Origin: Staphylococcus chromogenes
GTDB taxonomy: Bacteria > Bacillota > Bacilli > Staphylococcales > Staphylococcaceae
Direction: 5' to 3'
DNA: 64,000 nucleotides
Assembly (NCBI RefSeq): GCF_029024625.1
Contig: NZ_CP118953.1
Coordinates: 1,302,001-1,366,000 of the forward strand
Shown here: positions 9,870 to 19,527 of the stretch, piece after piece
How the letters are laid out: each line of letters opens with the position of its first letter
How positions within the stretch are numbered: the stretch's first letter is position 1
The notes under the pieces: generated by a model
Database searches by the model: none
The model's input: only the letters and a program-made list of their open reading frames with translations
Told to the model about the DNA's origin: nothing
Made by a program: the position numbers and the translations under genes

Positions 9870-11477
9870 TTATTTTGTTTTTAATAAGCCTTTTTCTTCT
9901 AAATAACGTTCATATGAAATTTCTTTTGACAGTCCGCCTTTTTCATCTAAATCTATCACTCGATTTGCAATCGTATTTATAAACTCAAAATCATGTGAAG
10001 TAAAGATGATGGAACCTTTGAAAGATTTTAATCCTTCATTGACTGAAGTAATACTTTCTAAATCTAAATGGTTCGTCGGCTCATCTAATAATAAGACATT
10101 TGCACTTGAAAGCATCATTTTACTTAACATACAACGTACTTTTTCTCCACCTGAAAGTACACTTGCTTTTTTCTTAACTTCTTCGCCACTAAATAACATA
10201 CGGCCTAGGAAACCACGTAAAAATGTTTCCGTTTGCTCATCCTCAGGTGCATATTGACGTAACCATTCAACTAAGTCCATATTTACATTATCAAAGTATT
10301 CAGAGTTATCTTTAGGGAAGTAACTTTGTGATGTTGTTACACCCCATTTAACAGAACCTTCATCTGGTTCCATTTCACCGGCTAAAATTTTAAGAAGTGT
10401 TGTTTTAGCAATCTCACTTTGACCCATTAATACGGCTTTATCATTTGGATTCATTGTAAATGATATATTATCTAACACTTTTTCTCCATCAATTGTTTTT
10501 GAGACATTTTGAACAAATAATAAATCATTTCCAATTTCACGTTCAGGTGTGAATTTCACGAATGGATAGCGACGAGATGAAGGTTGAATATCATCAAGTT
10601 CTATTTTTTCTAATTGTTTTTTACGACTAGTTGCTTGTTTAGATTTTGAAGCATTTGCTGAAAATCGCGCAATGAAGTCTTGCAATTCTTTAATTTTTTC
10701 TTCTTTTTTCTTATTTTGTTCTTGAGCCATTTTTTGAGCCAACTGACTTGATTGATACCAAAAATCATAGTTACCGACATAAATTTTTATTTTGCCAAAA
10801 TCTAAGTCTGCAATATGCGTACATACATTGTTTAAGAAATGTCGGTCATGCGAAACAACAATAACTGTATTCTCAAAATTAATTAAAAAGTCTTCCAACC
10901 AACTGATAGCTTGGATGTCAAGACCATTGGTAGGCTCATCCAGTAACAGAACATCCGGTTCACCAAATAAACTTTGGGCAAGGAGTACTTTTACTTTTTG
11001 ATTATTTTCAAGTTCTGACATTTTTTTATCATGCAAGTCTGTTGAAATACCAAGACCTGATAAAAGGGTAGCTGCATCAGATTCTGCATTCCAACCATTC
11101 ATTTCAGCAAATTCGCCTTCTAATTCAGCCGCACGTATACCATCTTCATCACTAAAATCAGGTTTCATGTAAATGGCATCCTTTTCTTGCATTACTTCAA
11201 ATAAGCGCTCATGTCCTTTAATTACCACATCTAACATACGTTCATCTTCATAGGCAAAGTGGTCCTGTTTTAATACGGCTAAACGTTCGTCTTTTCCTAA
11301 AGAGACGTGGCCTGTTTGTGAATCAATCTCTCCAGAAAGAATTTTTAAAAAAGTAGATTTTCCTGCACCATTTGCACCAATTAGTCCATAACAGTTGCCA
11401 GGAGTGAATTTTATATTAACATCTTCGAATAATTTACGATCACCAAAACGTAAACTTACATCAGTAACTTGTAGCAT
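9870..11477 (-). CDS. ABC-F family ATPase (YkpA/YbiT type)
   Basis: This soluble 535-residue protein has two nucleotide-binding domains and no membrane segment, as in ABC-F ribosome-associated ATPases. The first Walker A is GANGAGKS (34-41) and the first Walker B LLLDEPT (177-183). The charged linker lies at about residues 245-300, and the second signature LSGGE at 441-445 is followed by LLLDEPTNHLD. Two motifs are degenerate: the first signature reads ELENNQ (155-160), and the second Walker A reads GQSEIAKTT (352-360). Comparable changes occur in YkpA-type relatives, so this is probably a subfamily trait. The role is likely in translation; resistance is not implied. It has its own terminator. 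Confidence 0.88.
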   Translation of the reverse strand: MLQVTDVSLRFGDRKLFEDVNIKFTPGNCYGLIGANGAGKSTFLKILSGEIDSQTGHVSLGKDERLAVLKQDHFAYEDERMLDVVIKGHERLFEVMQEKDAIYMKPDFSDEDGIRAAELEGEFAEMNGWNAESDAATLLSGLGISTDLHDKKMSELENNQKVKVLLAQSLFGEPDVLLLDEPTNGLDIQAISWLEDFLINFENTVIVVSHDRHFLNNVCTHIADLDFGKIKIYVGNYDFWYQSSQLAQKMAQEQNKKKEEKIKELQDFIARFSANASKSKQATSRKKQLEKIELDDIQPSSRRYPFVKFTPEREIGNDLLFVQNVSKTIDGEKVLDNISFTMNPNDKAVLMGQSEIAKTTLLKILAGEMEPDEGSVKWGVTTSQSYFPKDNSEYFDNVNMDLVEWLRQYAPEDEQTETFLRGFLGRMLFSGEEVKKKASVLSGGEKVRCMLSKMMLSSANVLLLDEPTNHLDLESITSVNEGLKSFKGSIIFTSHDFEFINTIANRVIDLDEKGGLSKEISYERYLEEKGLLKTK

Positions 11478-11633
11478 GCATTTTCTCCTTTTTACATTAA
11501 TAGTAACGGAAGCATTATACCATATAATTTATAGCGTTTCGATAGAAGGATTTGAATCGTACCATTGAACACTTAATGATTATAGGTTCTAGTCATGATA
11601 TAATAGAACCATTAAACATTAGAGGAGTAAATT

Positions 11634-12539
11634 ATGTCTTTTAAAGAAAATGAAATCGCTGGGACAATAGACTTTTTAGAAGTAAAATCCCAAGAAGGAT
11701 CTACTTATATTTTAGAGGGACCAAATAAAGAAAAGGTAAAATTGAATCCGTCTGAAATCAATGACGACGATGAATTAGAAATAGGGGAATCCTACAGTTT
11801 CTTTATTTTCCCAAACCGTTCAGGCGAACTATTCGCCACGCAAAATATGCCAGATATCACTGTAGGCCGTTATGATTTTGTCAAAGTCATCAGTACTGAT
11901 CGTGATGGGGCACGTGTCGACGTTGGCTTACCTCGTGAAGTACTTATCCCTTGGGAAGACTTACCGAAAATCAAGACTTTATGGCCACAAAAAGGGGATG
12001 AAGTCCTTTGTACATTACGTATTGACCGTGAACGTCAAATGTTTGCACGTTTAGCTTCTGAGACCACTGTACAAAACATGTTCACTCCTGTGCATAATGA
12101 TGAATATCAAAATAAAACCATCAAGGCGAGACCTTATCGCTTACTCCGTGTCGGCACCTTTTTATTATCCGAAAAAGGACACAAAATTTTCGTGCATGAA
12201 TCCGAACGTAAAGAAGAACCGAGACTTGGAGAATTAATAGAAGTACGTATCATTGGTCATAATGAAAAAGGAGAGCTTAATGGGTCATTTCTACCTTTAG
12301 CTCATGAACGTTTAGATGACGATGGCGAAAAGATTATTAGCCTTTTAGTAGAATACGATGGGGAACTTCCATTTTGGGATAAGTCTAGCCCTGAAGCCAT
12401 CAAAGAAGTCTTTCATATGAGTAAAGGTGCTTTCAAACGTGCAATTGGTCACCTTTATAAAAAACGTCTCATTAATATAGAAACAGGTAAAATTGTGCTC
12501 ACTAAAAAGGGGTGGGCGCACAGTGAAAATCATGCATAA
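11634..12539 (+). CDS. cvfB: S1-domain RNA-binding protein CvfB
   Basis: This 301-residue protein contains tandem S1-like OB folds in the first 220 residues and a winged-helix-like C-terminus (about residues 235-295: FHMSKGAFKRAIGHLYKKRLI). This is the CvfB / YitL family. In S. aureus CvfB binds RNA and affects expression of virulence factors. The start has a good AGAGGAG site. The gene is divergent from the ABC-F gene and ends at a hairpin shared with the convergent sugar kinase gene. It is cytoplasmic. Confidence 0.93.
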   Translation: MSFKENEIAGTIDFLEVKSQEGSTYILEGPNKEKVKLNPSEINDDDELEIGESYSFFIFPNRSGELFATQNMPDITVGRYDFVKVISTDRDGARVDVGLPREVLIPWEDLPKIKTLWPQKGDEVLCTLRIDRERQMFARLASETTVQNMFTPVHNDEYQNKTIKARPYRLLRVGTFLLSEKGHKIFVHESERKEEPRLGELIEVRIIGHNEKGELNGSFLPLAHERLDDDGEKIISLLVEYDGELPFWDKSSPEAIKEVFHMSKGAFKRAIGHLYKKRLINIETGKIVLTKKGWAHSENHA

Positions 12540-12542
12540 ATA

Positions 12543-12580
12543 AACAGAGAGGCCGGGACTATGTCCCAGGCCTCTCCGTT
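12543..12580. terminator. Bidirectional terminator between cvfB and the sugar kinase
   Basis: AGAGGCC (12548-12554) pairs with GGCCTCT (12569-12575), with an inner GGGA/TCCC helix around CTATG. It lies between two convergent genes. The core GGGAC-TAT-GTCCC resembles a hairpin family seen after many staphylococcal genes. Confidence 0.8.
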
Positions 12581-12595
12581 TGTATAAGTAAGTTT

Positions 12596-13540
12596 TTATA
12601 AAGCCACTACTGAAATTTTTGGCAACAAATTTTCAAAATCTTGAACGTCCACGTGACCTGTTTCATGTTGTAAAGCATTCGCCATACCTGCTGCCATCGC
12701 ATATTGCGTTGCTTTTTGAATGTCGTTCGTTTGTATAAGCCCTAAACAAAAGCCCGCAATAGAACTGTCACCTGAACCTACGGCATTCACTGCATCAATA
12801 CTTGGAATAATCACTTGATAAAATTGATTTTTATGTTTTAATAACGCTCCGTTTTTACCTAAAGTGACAAACACATTGGGTAAATGATCAAAAATAGGTT
12901 GCTTTAACGCATCTTTTAATGCATCTATAGACGCAAGATGAGACGCGCCCGTTAGTTCTGCTATTTCTTCTTCATTCGGTTTAATCAAGTCTGGTTTAAC
13001 AGAAGCATCCATTTGTAAAACAGAGGCGAGGGTCTTCCCATTAACATCTAAAATGACAAATTTATCTTGTTTTTTCGCAATTTGAATTAACTCATGATAA
13101 ATTTCTGTTTGTAAACCAGGGGGAATACTGCCAGAAATAGCAACGATGTCATAATCCTGAATAAGCGTTTCATAAAAATTAATAAATTGTGCCTGTATAG
13201 ATGCATCTAAAGGAAGTCCACTTTCTAAAATTTCCGTTTGCGCCTCTTCCGTAATCATGGCTATACAAAATCTAGACTCTAATCCACTATCTAAAAACTG
13301 ATGAGGAATATGTAATCGATCTAATTGTTGTTTAATAAATAAGCCTGATGTACCACCAACTATGCCACTTGCTGTAACGTCTAAGCCTAGCTGATGACCT
13401 ACGCGTGTCACATTTAAACCTTTGCCTCCAGCAGTTTTTGAAACATTGGAGACACGATTAGTTGTATTGATTTTTAAATTAGGTAAATGATATGAAATGT
13501 CAATTGATGCATTTAAGGTAATAGTTAGCACTTTTTTCAT
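12596..13540 (-). CDS. PfkB-family sugar-phosphate kinase (1-phosphofructokinase / tagatose-6-phosphate kinase type)
   Basis: The protein has 314 residues. It shows the PfkB landmarks: TITLNASID near the N-terminus, the GGKGLNVTR motif at about residues 40-48, DVNGKTL mid-protein, and the C-terminal signature with the anion hole and catalytic Asp (AVGSGDS, about residue 250). The LacC/FruK subfamily phosphorylates sugar phosphates, but nothing nearby (no PTS, aldolase or repressor) fixes the substrate. I start at the ATG at 13540 (AAAGGAT at proper distance); an ATG three codons upstream overlaps that site. It has its own promoter. In S. aureus I recall pst genes in this interval, so this may be a lineage-specific gene. 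Confidence 0.82.
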   Translation of the reverse strand: MKKVLTITLNASIDISYHLPNLKINTTNRVSNVSKTAGGKGLNVTRVGHQLGLDVTASGIVGGTSGLFIKQQLDRLHIPHQFLDSGLESRFCIAMITEEAQTEILESGLPLDASIQAQFINFYETLIQDYDIVAISGSIPPGLQTEIYHELIQIAKKQDKFVILDVNGKTLASVLQMDASVKPDLIKPNEEEIAELTGASHLASIDALKDALKQPIFDHLPNVFVTLGKNGALLKHKNQFYQVIIPSIDAVNAVGSGDSSIAGFCLGLIQTNDIQKATQYAMAAGMANALQHETGHVDVQDFENLLPKISVVAL

Positions 13541-13598
13541 TTTGATCATCCTTTATTGTACGTGTTCGTTTTTGTTTGATTGTGTTGTTTACATGTTA

Positions 13599-13627
13599 AA
13601 TATATAATGATTATATGTTTAAGTCAA
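13599..13627 (-). promoter_or_regulatory. Promoter of the PfkB-family kinase gene
   Basis: On the minus strand: TTGACT (13627-13622), a 17-base spacer, TATATT (13604-13599). Between it and the ribosome site (13592-13555) lie repeated AAACA / GAACA units, a possible repressor target. Confidence 0.65.
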
Positions 13628-13683
13628 ACACAAATAGCACCAATGCGCCTAGACACATTGAGTGCTTCTTTAATTATATCTTT

Positions 13684-15495
13684 TTAATTACTTTCAATAA
13701 TTTGTGTTAATCGTTCAATTTCATCTACCATTTGGCCAATATATCGAATTGTATCTCTTAAGGGTTGATCGATAGACATATCGATACCAGCTTGTTTAAT
13801 CAATTCAAGAGGGGACATATTGCCACCTGATTTTAAAACATTGAGCCAATCTTGAACAGCTGCATCTCCTTCATTTTCAATACGTTGTGCCATCAACGTC
13901 CCAATGGTTAAACCTGCTGAATAGGTATAAGGGTATAATCCCATATAATAGTGAGGTTGGCGCATCCATGTTAACTCTGCACCTGAAGTTAATTCAACAT
14001 CATCTCCCCAAAAAGTAGCAATGACTTGTTTTTTTAGTGCATTTAACTTTTCAGCAGTTAAGTGTTCACCGCGGTCTACACAATAATAAACTTCACGCTG
14101 ATAGGCCGCCTCAAGTAAATGCGTCACCATATTATGATAATACGTACGTGAAATCATTGAACTTAACACCCAACGTTTAAAACGTGCGTTATTAGGACTG
14201 GTCTTTAACAAGTAATGCGCCATTAACATTTCATTCATCGTAGAAGGGGCTTCCACAAAATACATGGAGGCTTCAGATTGTAATATGTTTTGATGTTTTT
14301 GCGCTAAATGAAAATGACCGGCATGTCCCAATTCATGCGCAAGTACGAACACTTCGTTCATCTTACCCGTCCAAGAGATAAAAATATAACTATGTGTAAA
14401 ATATGGGCTTGCACAATAAGCACCCGTTTCTTTTCCTTTGTTTTGTGGAAAATCAATCCAACGCTCACGATACGCTTTTTCTGTCATCGCTAAATAATCT
14501 TTACCTAATACACCTAAGGCGTTATAAATATATTTCTGAGACTCTTGGATAGAAATCTCTGGTTCATATTCAGGATCAATTGAAATTTTTAAATCTTCAT
14601 ATCTCAAAACATCTAAATGGTGAGCTTTCTTTAAGAGACGCGCGTAACGTCGCATAATAGGGGCGAGCTCCGTCATAATGATATCAATTTGTCTATGATA
14701 CATTTCAGGAGTTACATCTTGTTCTTCTAATAAAAAGTCAATTACAGACGCATATCCTCTTAAGTTAGCCTCAAGTTTTTCATTTTGAACGTGTGCATTA
14801 TAAGCAGCCGCTATAGTATGTTGATATTCTCTTAATTTACGGCTAAAATGCGCAAAACTTTGATGTCTTAATTCTTTATCTGTACTGTCCTCATAAATCC
14901 CTTCAAATGTTGTATAATCCATATTATAGACTTGTCCATTGGCTTCAAACTGGCCAAAATCAATATCCAACATTTTTGTCACTTCATAAATTTCTGAAGG
15001 TACATTCATCGCATGAGCCATATGAGCAAGTGTTTTTTCAGCTTCAGGATGTAATTGATAAGGTTGTTTTTTCAACAATCTTGTTAAATAATAAGGATAT
15101 TTTGTCGTCTTAATCGCGTCTTTTATGATTTGTGGGTCAAGTTGCAATAGTTCTGATTCTATAAAAGTTAAACAACTGCTTATTTCACCATAATTTTGAC
15201 TAAACAGGGCACTTAGACGTTGTTTTTCAGCATCTGTAGTATCAACGCTATATTGTAACTGTGCATAATTTCCTACACGATCAATCTCGATAAGTAAGTC
15301 ACAATATTCATCCAAGACTGTTTCAATAGACTGTTTATCAGTTAAAGTATTTGTAAAGTGATTTTGAAAATTTTTTGCACGTGTAACAAGGCTTTTGATA
15401 GCATTTTCATAGGCTTCATCACTTTCAAAGATATCTGTTAAGTCCCAAGTTTCTAAAGGTTGTACGTCATCTCGGGAAACAAGTTTTTGTGTCAT
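13684..15495 (-). CDS. pepF: Oligoendopeptidase F
   Basis: This 603-residue zinc metallopeptidase of family M3 cleaves short oligopeptides in the cytoplasm. The zinc site HELGH is at residues 387-391, in the context VLAHELGHAGHFH, and the third ligand Glu comes about 25 residues later (QSEASMYFVE). The start at 15495 has a strong AAAGGAGG site; the preceding TTG codon is not needed. In S. aureus pepF sits next to an oligopeptide permease operon, but no permease is present here. It is monocistronic by spacing and divergent from the small membrane protein gene to its right. Confidence 0.95.
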   Translation of the reverse strand: MTQKLVSRDDVQPLETWDLTDIFESDEAYENAIKSLVTRAKNFQNHFTNTLTDKQSIETVLDEYCDLLIEIDRVGNYAQLQYSVDTTDAEKQRLSALFSQNYGEISSCLTFIESELLQLDPQIIKDAIKTTKYPYYLTRLLKKQPYQLHPEAEKTLAHMAHAMNVPSEIYEVTKMLDIDFGQFEANGQVYNMDYTTFEGIYEDSTDKELRHQSFAHFSRKLREYQHTIAAAYNAHVQNEKLEANLRGYASVIDFLLEEQDVTPEMYHRQIDIIMTELAPIMRRYARLLKKAHHLDVLRYEDLKISIDPEYEPEISIQESQKYIYNALGVLGKDYLAMTEKAYRERWIDFPQNKGKETGAYCASPYFTHSYIFISWTGKMNEVFVLAHELGHAGHFHLAQKHQNILQSEASMYFVEAPSTMNEMLMAHYLLKTSPNNARFKRWVLSSMISRTYYHNMVTHLLEAAYQREVYYCVDRGEHLTAEKLNALKKQVIATFWGDDVELTSGAELTWMRQPHYYMGLYPYTYSAGLTIGTLMAQRIENEGDAAVQDWLNVLKSGGNMSPLELIKQAGIDMSIDQPLRDTIRYIGQMVDEIERLTQIIESN

Positions 15496-15625
15496 CAAAA
15501 TTCCTCCTTTTATGGCTCGTTTAATCTATTATACATTATAATATAAGAAAACTATTGTTTACACATGCACACACGTACCTTGAAGTCATGTATAATGAAA
15601 AAATGATGGTAAGGAGGGTCAAACA

Positions 15626-15949
15626 ATGTCCATTTTAGATATGCCAAATTACCTATGGATTTCCTTAGCGTTTATGATTGTGCTTACAGTTTTTTGTACC
15701 TTGGTCTTAAATAAATGGTTTTTCACAGCAATCTTAAGTTTTATTATTCTAGGAAGTCTAGCTTTTGTTTTGCCTAATTTTTATGATATTACGTATGAGC
15801 CATTATTAGGATTTGCTGCATTCGTAGCTGTACTAAGTTTAATCATTAGTTTAATACTTTGGTATTTAACACGCTCTTGGCGCAAACAACGCCAAAAGAA
15901 AAAATATGAAAAAGAACTATCACGTGTCGAACAAAAATACAAACCATAA
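15626..15949 (+). CDS. Small conserved membrane protein
   Basis: This 107-residue protein has three predicted membrane segments (about residues 8-28, 31-49 and 57-80) and a highly basic C-terminal tail (RSWRKQRQKKKYEKE). I do not recognise it firmly; small Firmicute membrane families such as DUF2651 look similar. A strong AAGGAGGG site eight bases before the ATG and a terminator directly after the stop make it a real gene. It stands alone between pepF and the femAB region. Function unknown. Confidence 0.75.
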   Translation: MSILDMPNYLWISLAFMIVLTVFCTLVLNKWFFTAILSFIILGSLAFVLPNFYDITYEPLLGFAAFVAVLSLIISLILWYLTRSWRKQRQKKKYEKELSRVEQKYKP

Positions 15950-15960
15950 CAAAATTCAAA

Positions 15961-16003
15961 AGCCTCGCTAGCATGTGTACATTGCATTGCTAACGGGGCT
16001 TTA
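15961..16003 (+). terminator. Terminator of the small membrane protein gene
   Basis: The 13-base arms 15961-15973 and 15988-16000 pair with two G:U pairs (AGCC...GGCT), followed by TTTAATT. Confidence 0.75.
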
Positions 16004-16417
<414 letters not shown>

Positions 16418-16455
16418 TTGAAAAAACGGTCAGTGACTTATTTCACTAACCGTTA
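16418..16455 (-). terminator. femAB terminator
   Basis: AACGGTCAGTGA (16425-16436) pairs with TCACTAACCGTT (16443-16454). On the minus strand it is followed by a T run. It lies 15 bases after the femB stop. Confidence 0.85.
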
Positions 16456-16469
16456 AATAATCTCTAAAG

Positions 16470-17729
16470 CTATTTTTTTATTTTAGTGCGTATCTTGTTT
16501 AAAGTATTAAACAGAATATACTTCGGTTTATTAATCGGTTTATAGAAATCTCCAATTAATTCTTCAATTTGAACGTTAAATCCACGTTTAAAGCGATAAA
16601 CACCATAATCCTCACTATTTTCAGTGAAGTCTCCGGATAAGCCATAAAAATTATAACGTTCATAACCGTGTTCAAAGCAATAATTAATCATATACCAGTG
16701 CATTGCATAAGGTCCCATAAAGTGATTATACTTTTCACTGGAGCCTCCTGAAAAATAATTGATTTCGTAAGCGTTCGCAAAATACACACCTGAGGCAAGA
16801 TTTAAAATTTGACCATCTGTTTTGCGAAGCTCACTTACTTTTAGCATTTCACTTTTATCATGATCGATTTGCTTGTCGAGTTCAGCAATTTTTTTCAATT
16901 GCTTATCTGACTTGTTTTCATTCGCCATCATTTGATCACGACGATTTTCTTTATCATTTAAGCTTTCTTGCAACGTCGTAATATACTCGTCCAAATCAAT
17001 GTAAGCTAAAGGTACAAGCGCCTTGCTACCATAATTTTGAATGAAATTTCTAAAGTACTCATCCGTTTTAGACACAAATCCTGCACGCGCTTCAGTTTCA
17101 CGATAAAGTTCTAAAAATTGATCAAATTCATTTTCTTGTAAAAATTTAACACGAATACCATAATTAATCGCTTTATTCACATTGCGCTTGCGTTGACTAT
17201 CAAATTTCTTTTTAATCGTTGAGGGCGTCTGATCTTTTAAATTTAAAACTCCCATCCAACGCACTTGACTTGAAGTGTCATAGCTTGTAGTGAAACCATG
17301 ATGTTCATAACCATGTGATTTAAATAATTGAACCAATTTTTCATTAGATTCTTGTCCTGATAAAGGCTTAATGTCTTTATCATAAACTTGATACAACCAA
17401 TATGGATCCATTTTTACATAAAGACATTTATTTTTTTGCAAATAAGTTTCGAGCTCTTTCAAATAAAAATCAACGAGACCTAAATCAGAATAATCCATCA
17501 CTGGACCTCGATTAGAATAATAAACATAGCTTCCCATTGTAGGGATTTTTGAAAATAGACTTGCTGCTAGAATTTGATTGTTTTCACCTTTAATACCGAG
17601 TAATACGACTTGAAACCCGTCTGCTTCACGTGTTCCAATATTTTCTTTAACTTGGAAATAATGGCTTTCTAAAGCAGGATTTTGAACAAATTGGTCATAT
17701 TCTTCAACTGTTAGTTCTGTAAATTTCAT
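16470..17729 (-). CDS. femB: FemB, adds glycines 4 and 5 of the peptidoglycan bridge
   Basis: FemB is a FemABX-family non-ribosomal aminoacyltransferase that uses glycyl-tRNA to extend the interpeptide bridge on lipid II at the inner face of the membrane. The 419-residue length equals that of S. aureus FemB. Two GNAT-like subdomains surround a helical hairpin arm at about residues 240-300, visible as a run of charged heptads ([18 protein letters not shown] and following). Conserved stretches are [11 protein letters not shown] and the C-terminal [10 protein letters not shown]. It follows femA by 24 bases, so the two form an operon. The bridge composition in this species cannot be read from sequence alone. 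Confidence 0.96.
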   Translation of the reverse strand: MKFTELTVEEYDQFVQNPALESHYFQVKENIGTREADGFQVVLLGIKGENNQILAASLFSKIPTMGSYVYYSNRGPVMDYSDLGLVDFYLKELETYLQKNKCLYVKMDPYWLYQVYDKDIKPLSGQESNEKLVQLFKSHGYEHHGFTTSYDTSSQVRWMGVLNLKDQTPSTIKKKFDSQRKRNVNKAINYGIRVKFLQENEFDQFLELYRETEARAGFVSKTDEYFRNFIQNYGSKALVPLAYIDLDEYITTLQESLNDKENRRDQMMANENKSDKQLKKIAELDKQIDHDKSEMLKVSELRKTDGQILNLASGVYFANAYEINYFSGGSSEKYNHFMGPYAMHWYMINYCFEHGYERYNFYGLSGDFTENSEDYGVYRFKRGFNVQIEELIGDFYKPINKPKYILFNTLNKIRTKIKK

Positions 17730-17753
17730 ACCAATGAATCCCCTTCTTTTACA

Positions 17754-19013
17754 TTACTTTCTATCTTTTATTTTCTTGAGTTGTGTATAAATGCGATACA
17801 TAGGTTGATTTATTGGTTTAATAAAATCTCCTACGTATTCAATGACGTCCGCATTAAAACCTTTTTTGAATTTTACTACGCCAGCATCTTCAGCGTTTTC
17901 CGAGAAATCTCCGCTGACACCATAAAAATTATAACGTGGGATGCCATGGTCAATCGCATAATTAATCATTTCCCATTGTATTGCATAGCTACCTGCAAAA
18001 TGGCGAAACTCATTTGACGTTCCACCAGCATAATAAACAACTTCGAATGGGTTGATGATGAAATAAGCTGCTGAAATCGGTAATTCATTCCCATGTTCAG
18101 CTTGTAAACGCTTTGCTTCCTCGATTTTAGACAAGTGTGTCTCAAGTTGTTGCTCAAGATTTTGTTTTTTATTCACTGCTTTTTTGTTTTCAGGACGTTT
18201 TTCTATATCTTTTTCTGCTTTTCCAATTTCTTTTCTTAATACGGCTTCTTCTTGGTTCAGTTCTTCAATATATTCATTGAAGTCAATATAAGCTAATGGA
18301 ACAAGCACACGTTCTTTATAGTGTTTGTAACGATTATAATAAAAATCGTCTTCACGGTCTAAAAAGTCTTTTGCTTCAGAAGTATCTTCCATAAAAGATC
18401 TAAAAATATGTAGCTCATCTTCTTTTAAAAATCGGACTTTTACACCATTTTTTTGAACTTTTTTAGTATTTCTTTTACGTAAACTGTCCATATTATTGAG
18501 CACATCTTTTGCCGTTTTACCTTCTAAATCTAAGACTGAATGAAAACGAATTTGTTTTATAGGGTCGAAACCAACTGAAAAACCGTCGTGTTCGTAACCT
18601 AATTCCGCCATTTTATCAAATATCCAATCATTGTTAAAACGCTCAATCACTTCTCCATCATGGTTACGTTTTAACATCGGTAAATAAGGGTCAACACGCA
18701 AATATAATGCATTGTATTTTTTTACATATGATGCGAGTTCATTGTAGAAAAAGTGGACTAATTCTTTATTTTCATAATCTATAATTGGTCCGCGGTTACT
18801 ATAGAAATATTTAAAAAATTTCATAACAGGTGTAGCAGTTAATAAACATGCGGCGAGGATATTGTTTTGATTATCCTTAATCCCCACGAGGTGTGTCTCT
18901 ACACCTTCTGCTACTTTAAGTTCGTAATTCCCTACCATTTGAGTAAAATGGCTATACGGCATCGAATCGGCAAATGCGCCAAATTCTGCCGTCGTCAAGT
19001 TTGTAAATTTCAT
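17754..19013 (-). CDS. femA: FemA, adds glycines 2 and 3 of the peptidoglycan bridge
   Basis: FemA extends the monoglycyl lipid II made by FemX, using glycyl-tRNA. The 419 residues match the family. The N-terminus MKFTNLTTAEFGAF and stretches YFYSNRGPIIDYE and VYYAGGTSNEFRHFAGSYA are near-identical to S. aureus FemA, and a coiled-coil arm spans about residues 245-305. It is first in the femAB operon and starts at 19013 with an AGGAG site. In S. aureus the trp operon lies immediately upstream; here the next gene is tyrA, divergent, 514 bases away. Confidence 0.97.
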   Translation of the reverse strand: MKFTNLTTAEFGAFADSMPYSHFTQMVGNYELKVAEGVETHLVGIKDNQNNILAACLLTATPVMKFFKYFYSNRGPIIDYENKELVHFFYNELASYVKKYNALYLRVDPYLPMLKRNHDGEVIERFNNDWIFDKMAELGYEHDGFSVGFDPIKQIRFHSVLDLEGKTAKDVLNNMDSLRKRNTKKVQKNGVKVRFLKEDELHIFRSFMEDTSEAKDFLDREDDFYYNRYKHYKERVLVPLAYIDFNEYIEELNQEEAVLRKEIGKAEKDIEKRPENKKAVNKKQNLEQQLETHLSKIEEAKRLQAEHGNELPISAAYFIINPFEVVYYAGGTSNEFRHFAGSYAIQWEMINYAIDHGIPRYNFYGVSGDFSENAEDAGVVKFKKGFNADVIEYVGDFIKPINQPMYRIYTQLKKIKDRK

Positions 19014-19466
19014 TTTTTAACTCCTATTTCTCTGAAATCTTTTTTTATTGTTATTTATAAAGGAGAGGATTGCTTTTATTCATTTCTGCTATCTTGGTGT
19101 TAAAAAACTGTACATGTTGCTCTATGCTCGTCAGATAGTCCTAACCTAATAAATAGCATTTCACCTAAATATAAAGATGTCTATTATTTTTAGACATGAT
19201 TATTTTTATGCTTTTTATCTCATTTTATTTTAACGTATTCCGCGATAATAAGCCAATATCGGAGTAGACTTCACCCTCATTTTTTATTATTGTACTTTAA
19301 ACATTTTGTATGTCTATATGAAATCACTTACTATTTTTGATGAAATTTGAGATATTGTTTTTGTATTAATCTCACTTTTCATGCATGGTTTTTTAGGAAT
19401 TGTTCACTTATAATTCGTTATTTATCTGTTTTTTTAACGCTTGTCTGATTATTTCTACATCTTCTA
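19014..19466. other. Intergenic region between divergent femA and tyrA
   Basis: This AT-rich stretch must contain the femA promoter. In S. aureus the seven-gene trp operon occupies this position. On the minus strand between about 19509 and 19411 a frame reads like protein (LKRLIAIEDVEIIRQALKKQ, then stop) but has no start codon or ribosome site, so it could be a decayed gene end or chance. Nothing else is supported. Confidence 0.45.
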
Positions 19467-19496
19467 TTGCAATTAAACGCTTTAAAATGTTAAAAT
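19467..19496 (+). promoter_or_regulatory. tyrA promoter
   Basis: TTGCAA at 19467-19472, an 18-base spacer and TAAAAT at 19491-19496, 31 bases before the tyrA ATG. Confidence 0.55.
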
Positions 19497-19527
19497 ATCT
19501 GAATATTATTACAATAGGTGGTGCATT

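Noticed and set aside
19411..19509. Protein-like minus-strand frame (LKRLIAIEDVEIIRQALKKQ, then stop) between femA and tyrA
   Set aside because: No start codon or ribosome site, and it runs into the tyrA promoter. At most a gene remnant; kept only as a remark in the intergenic entry.
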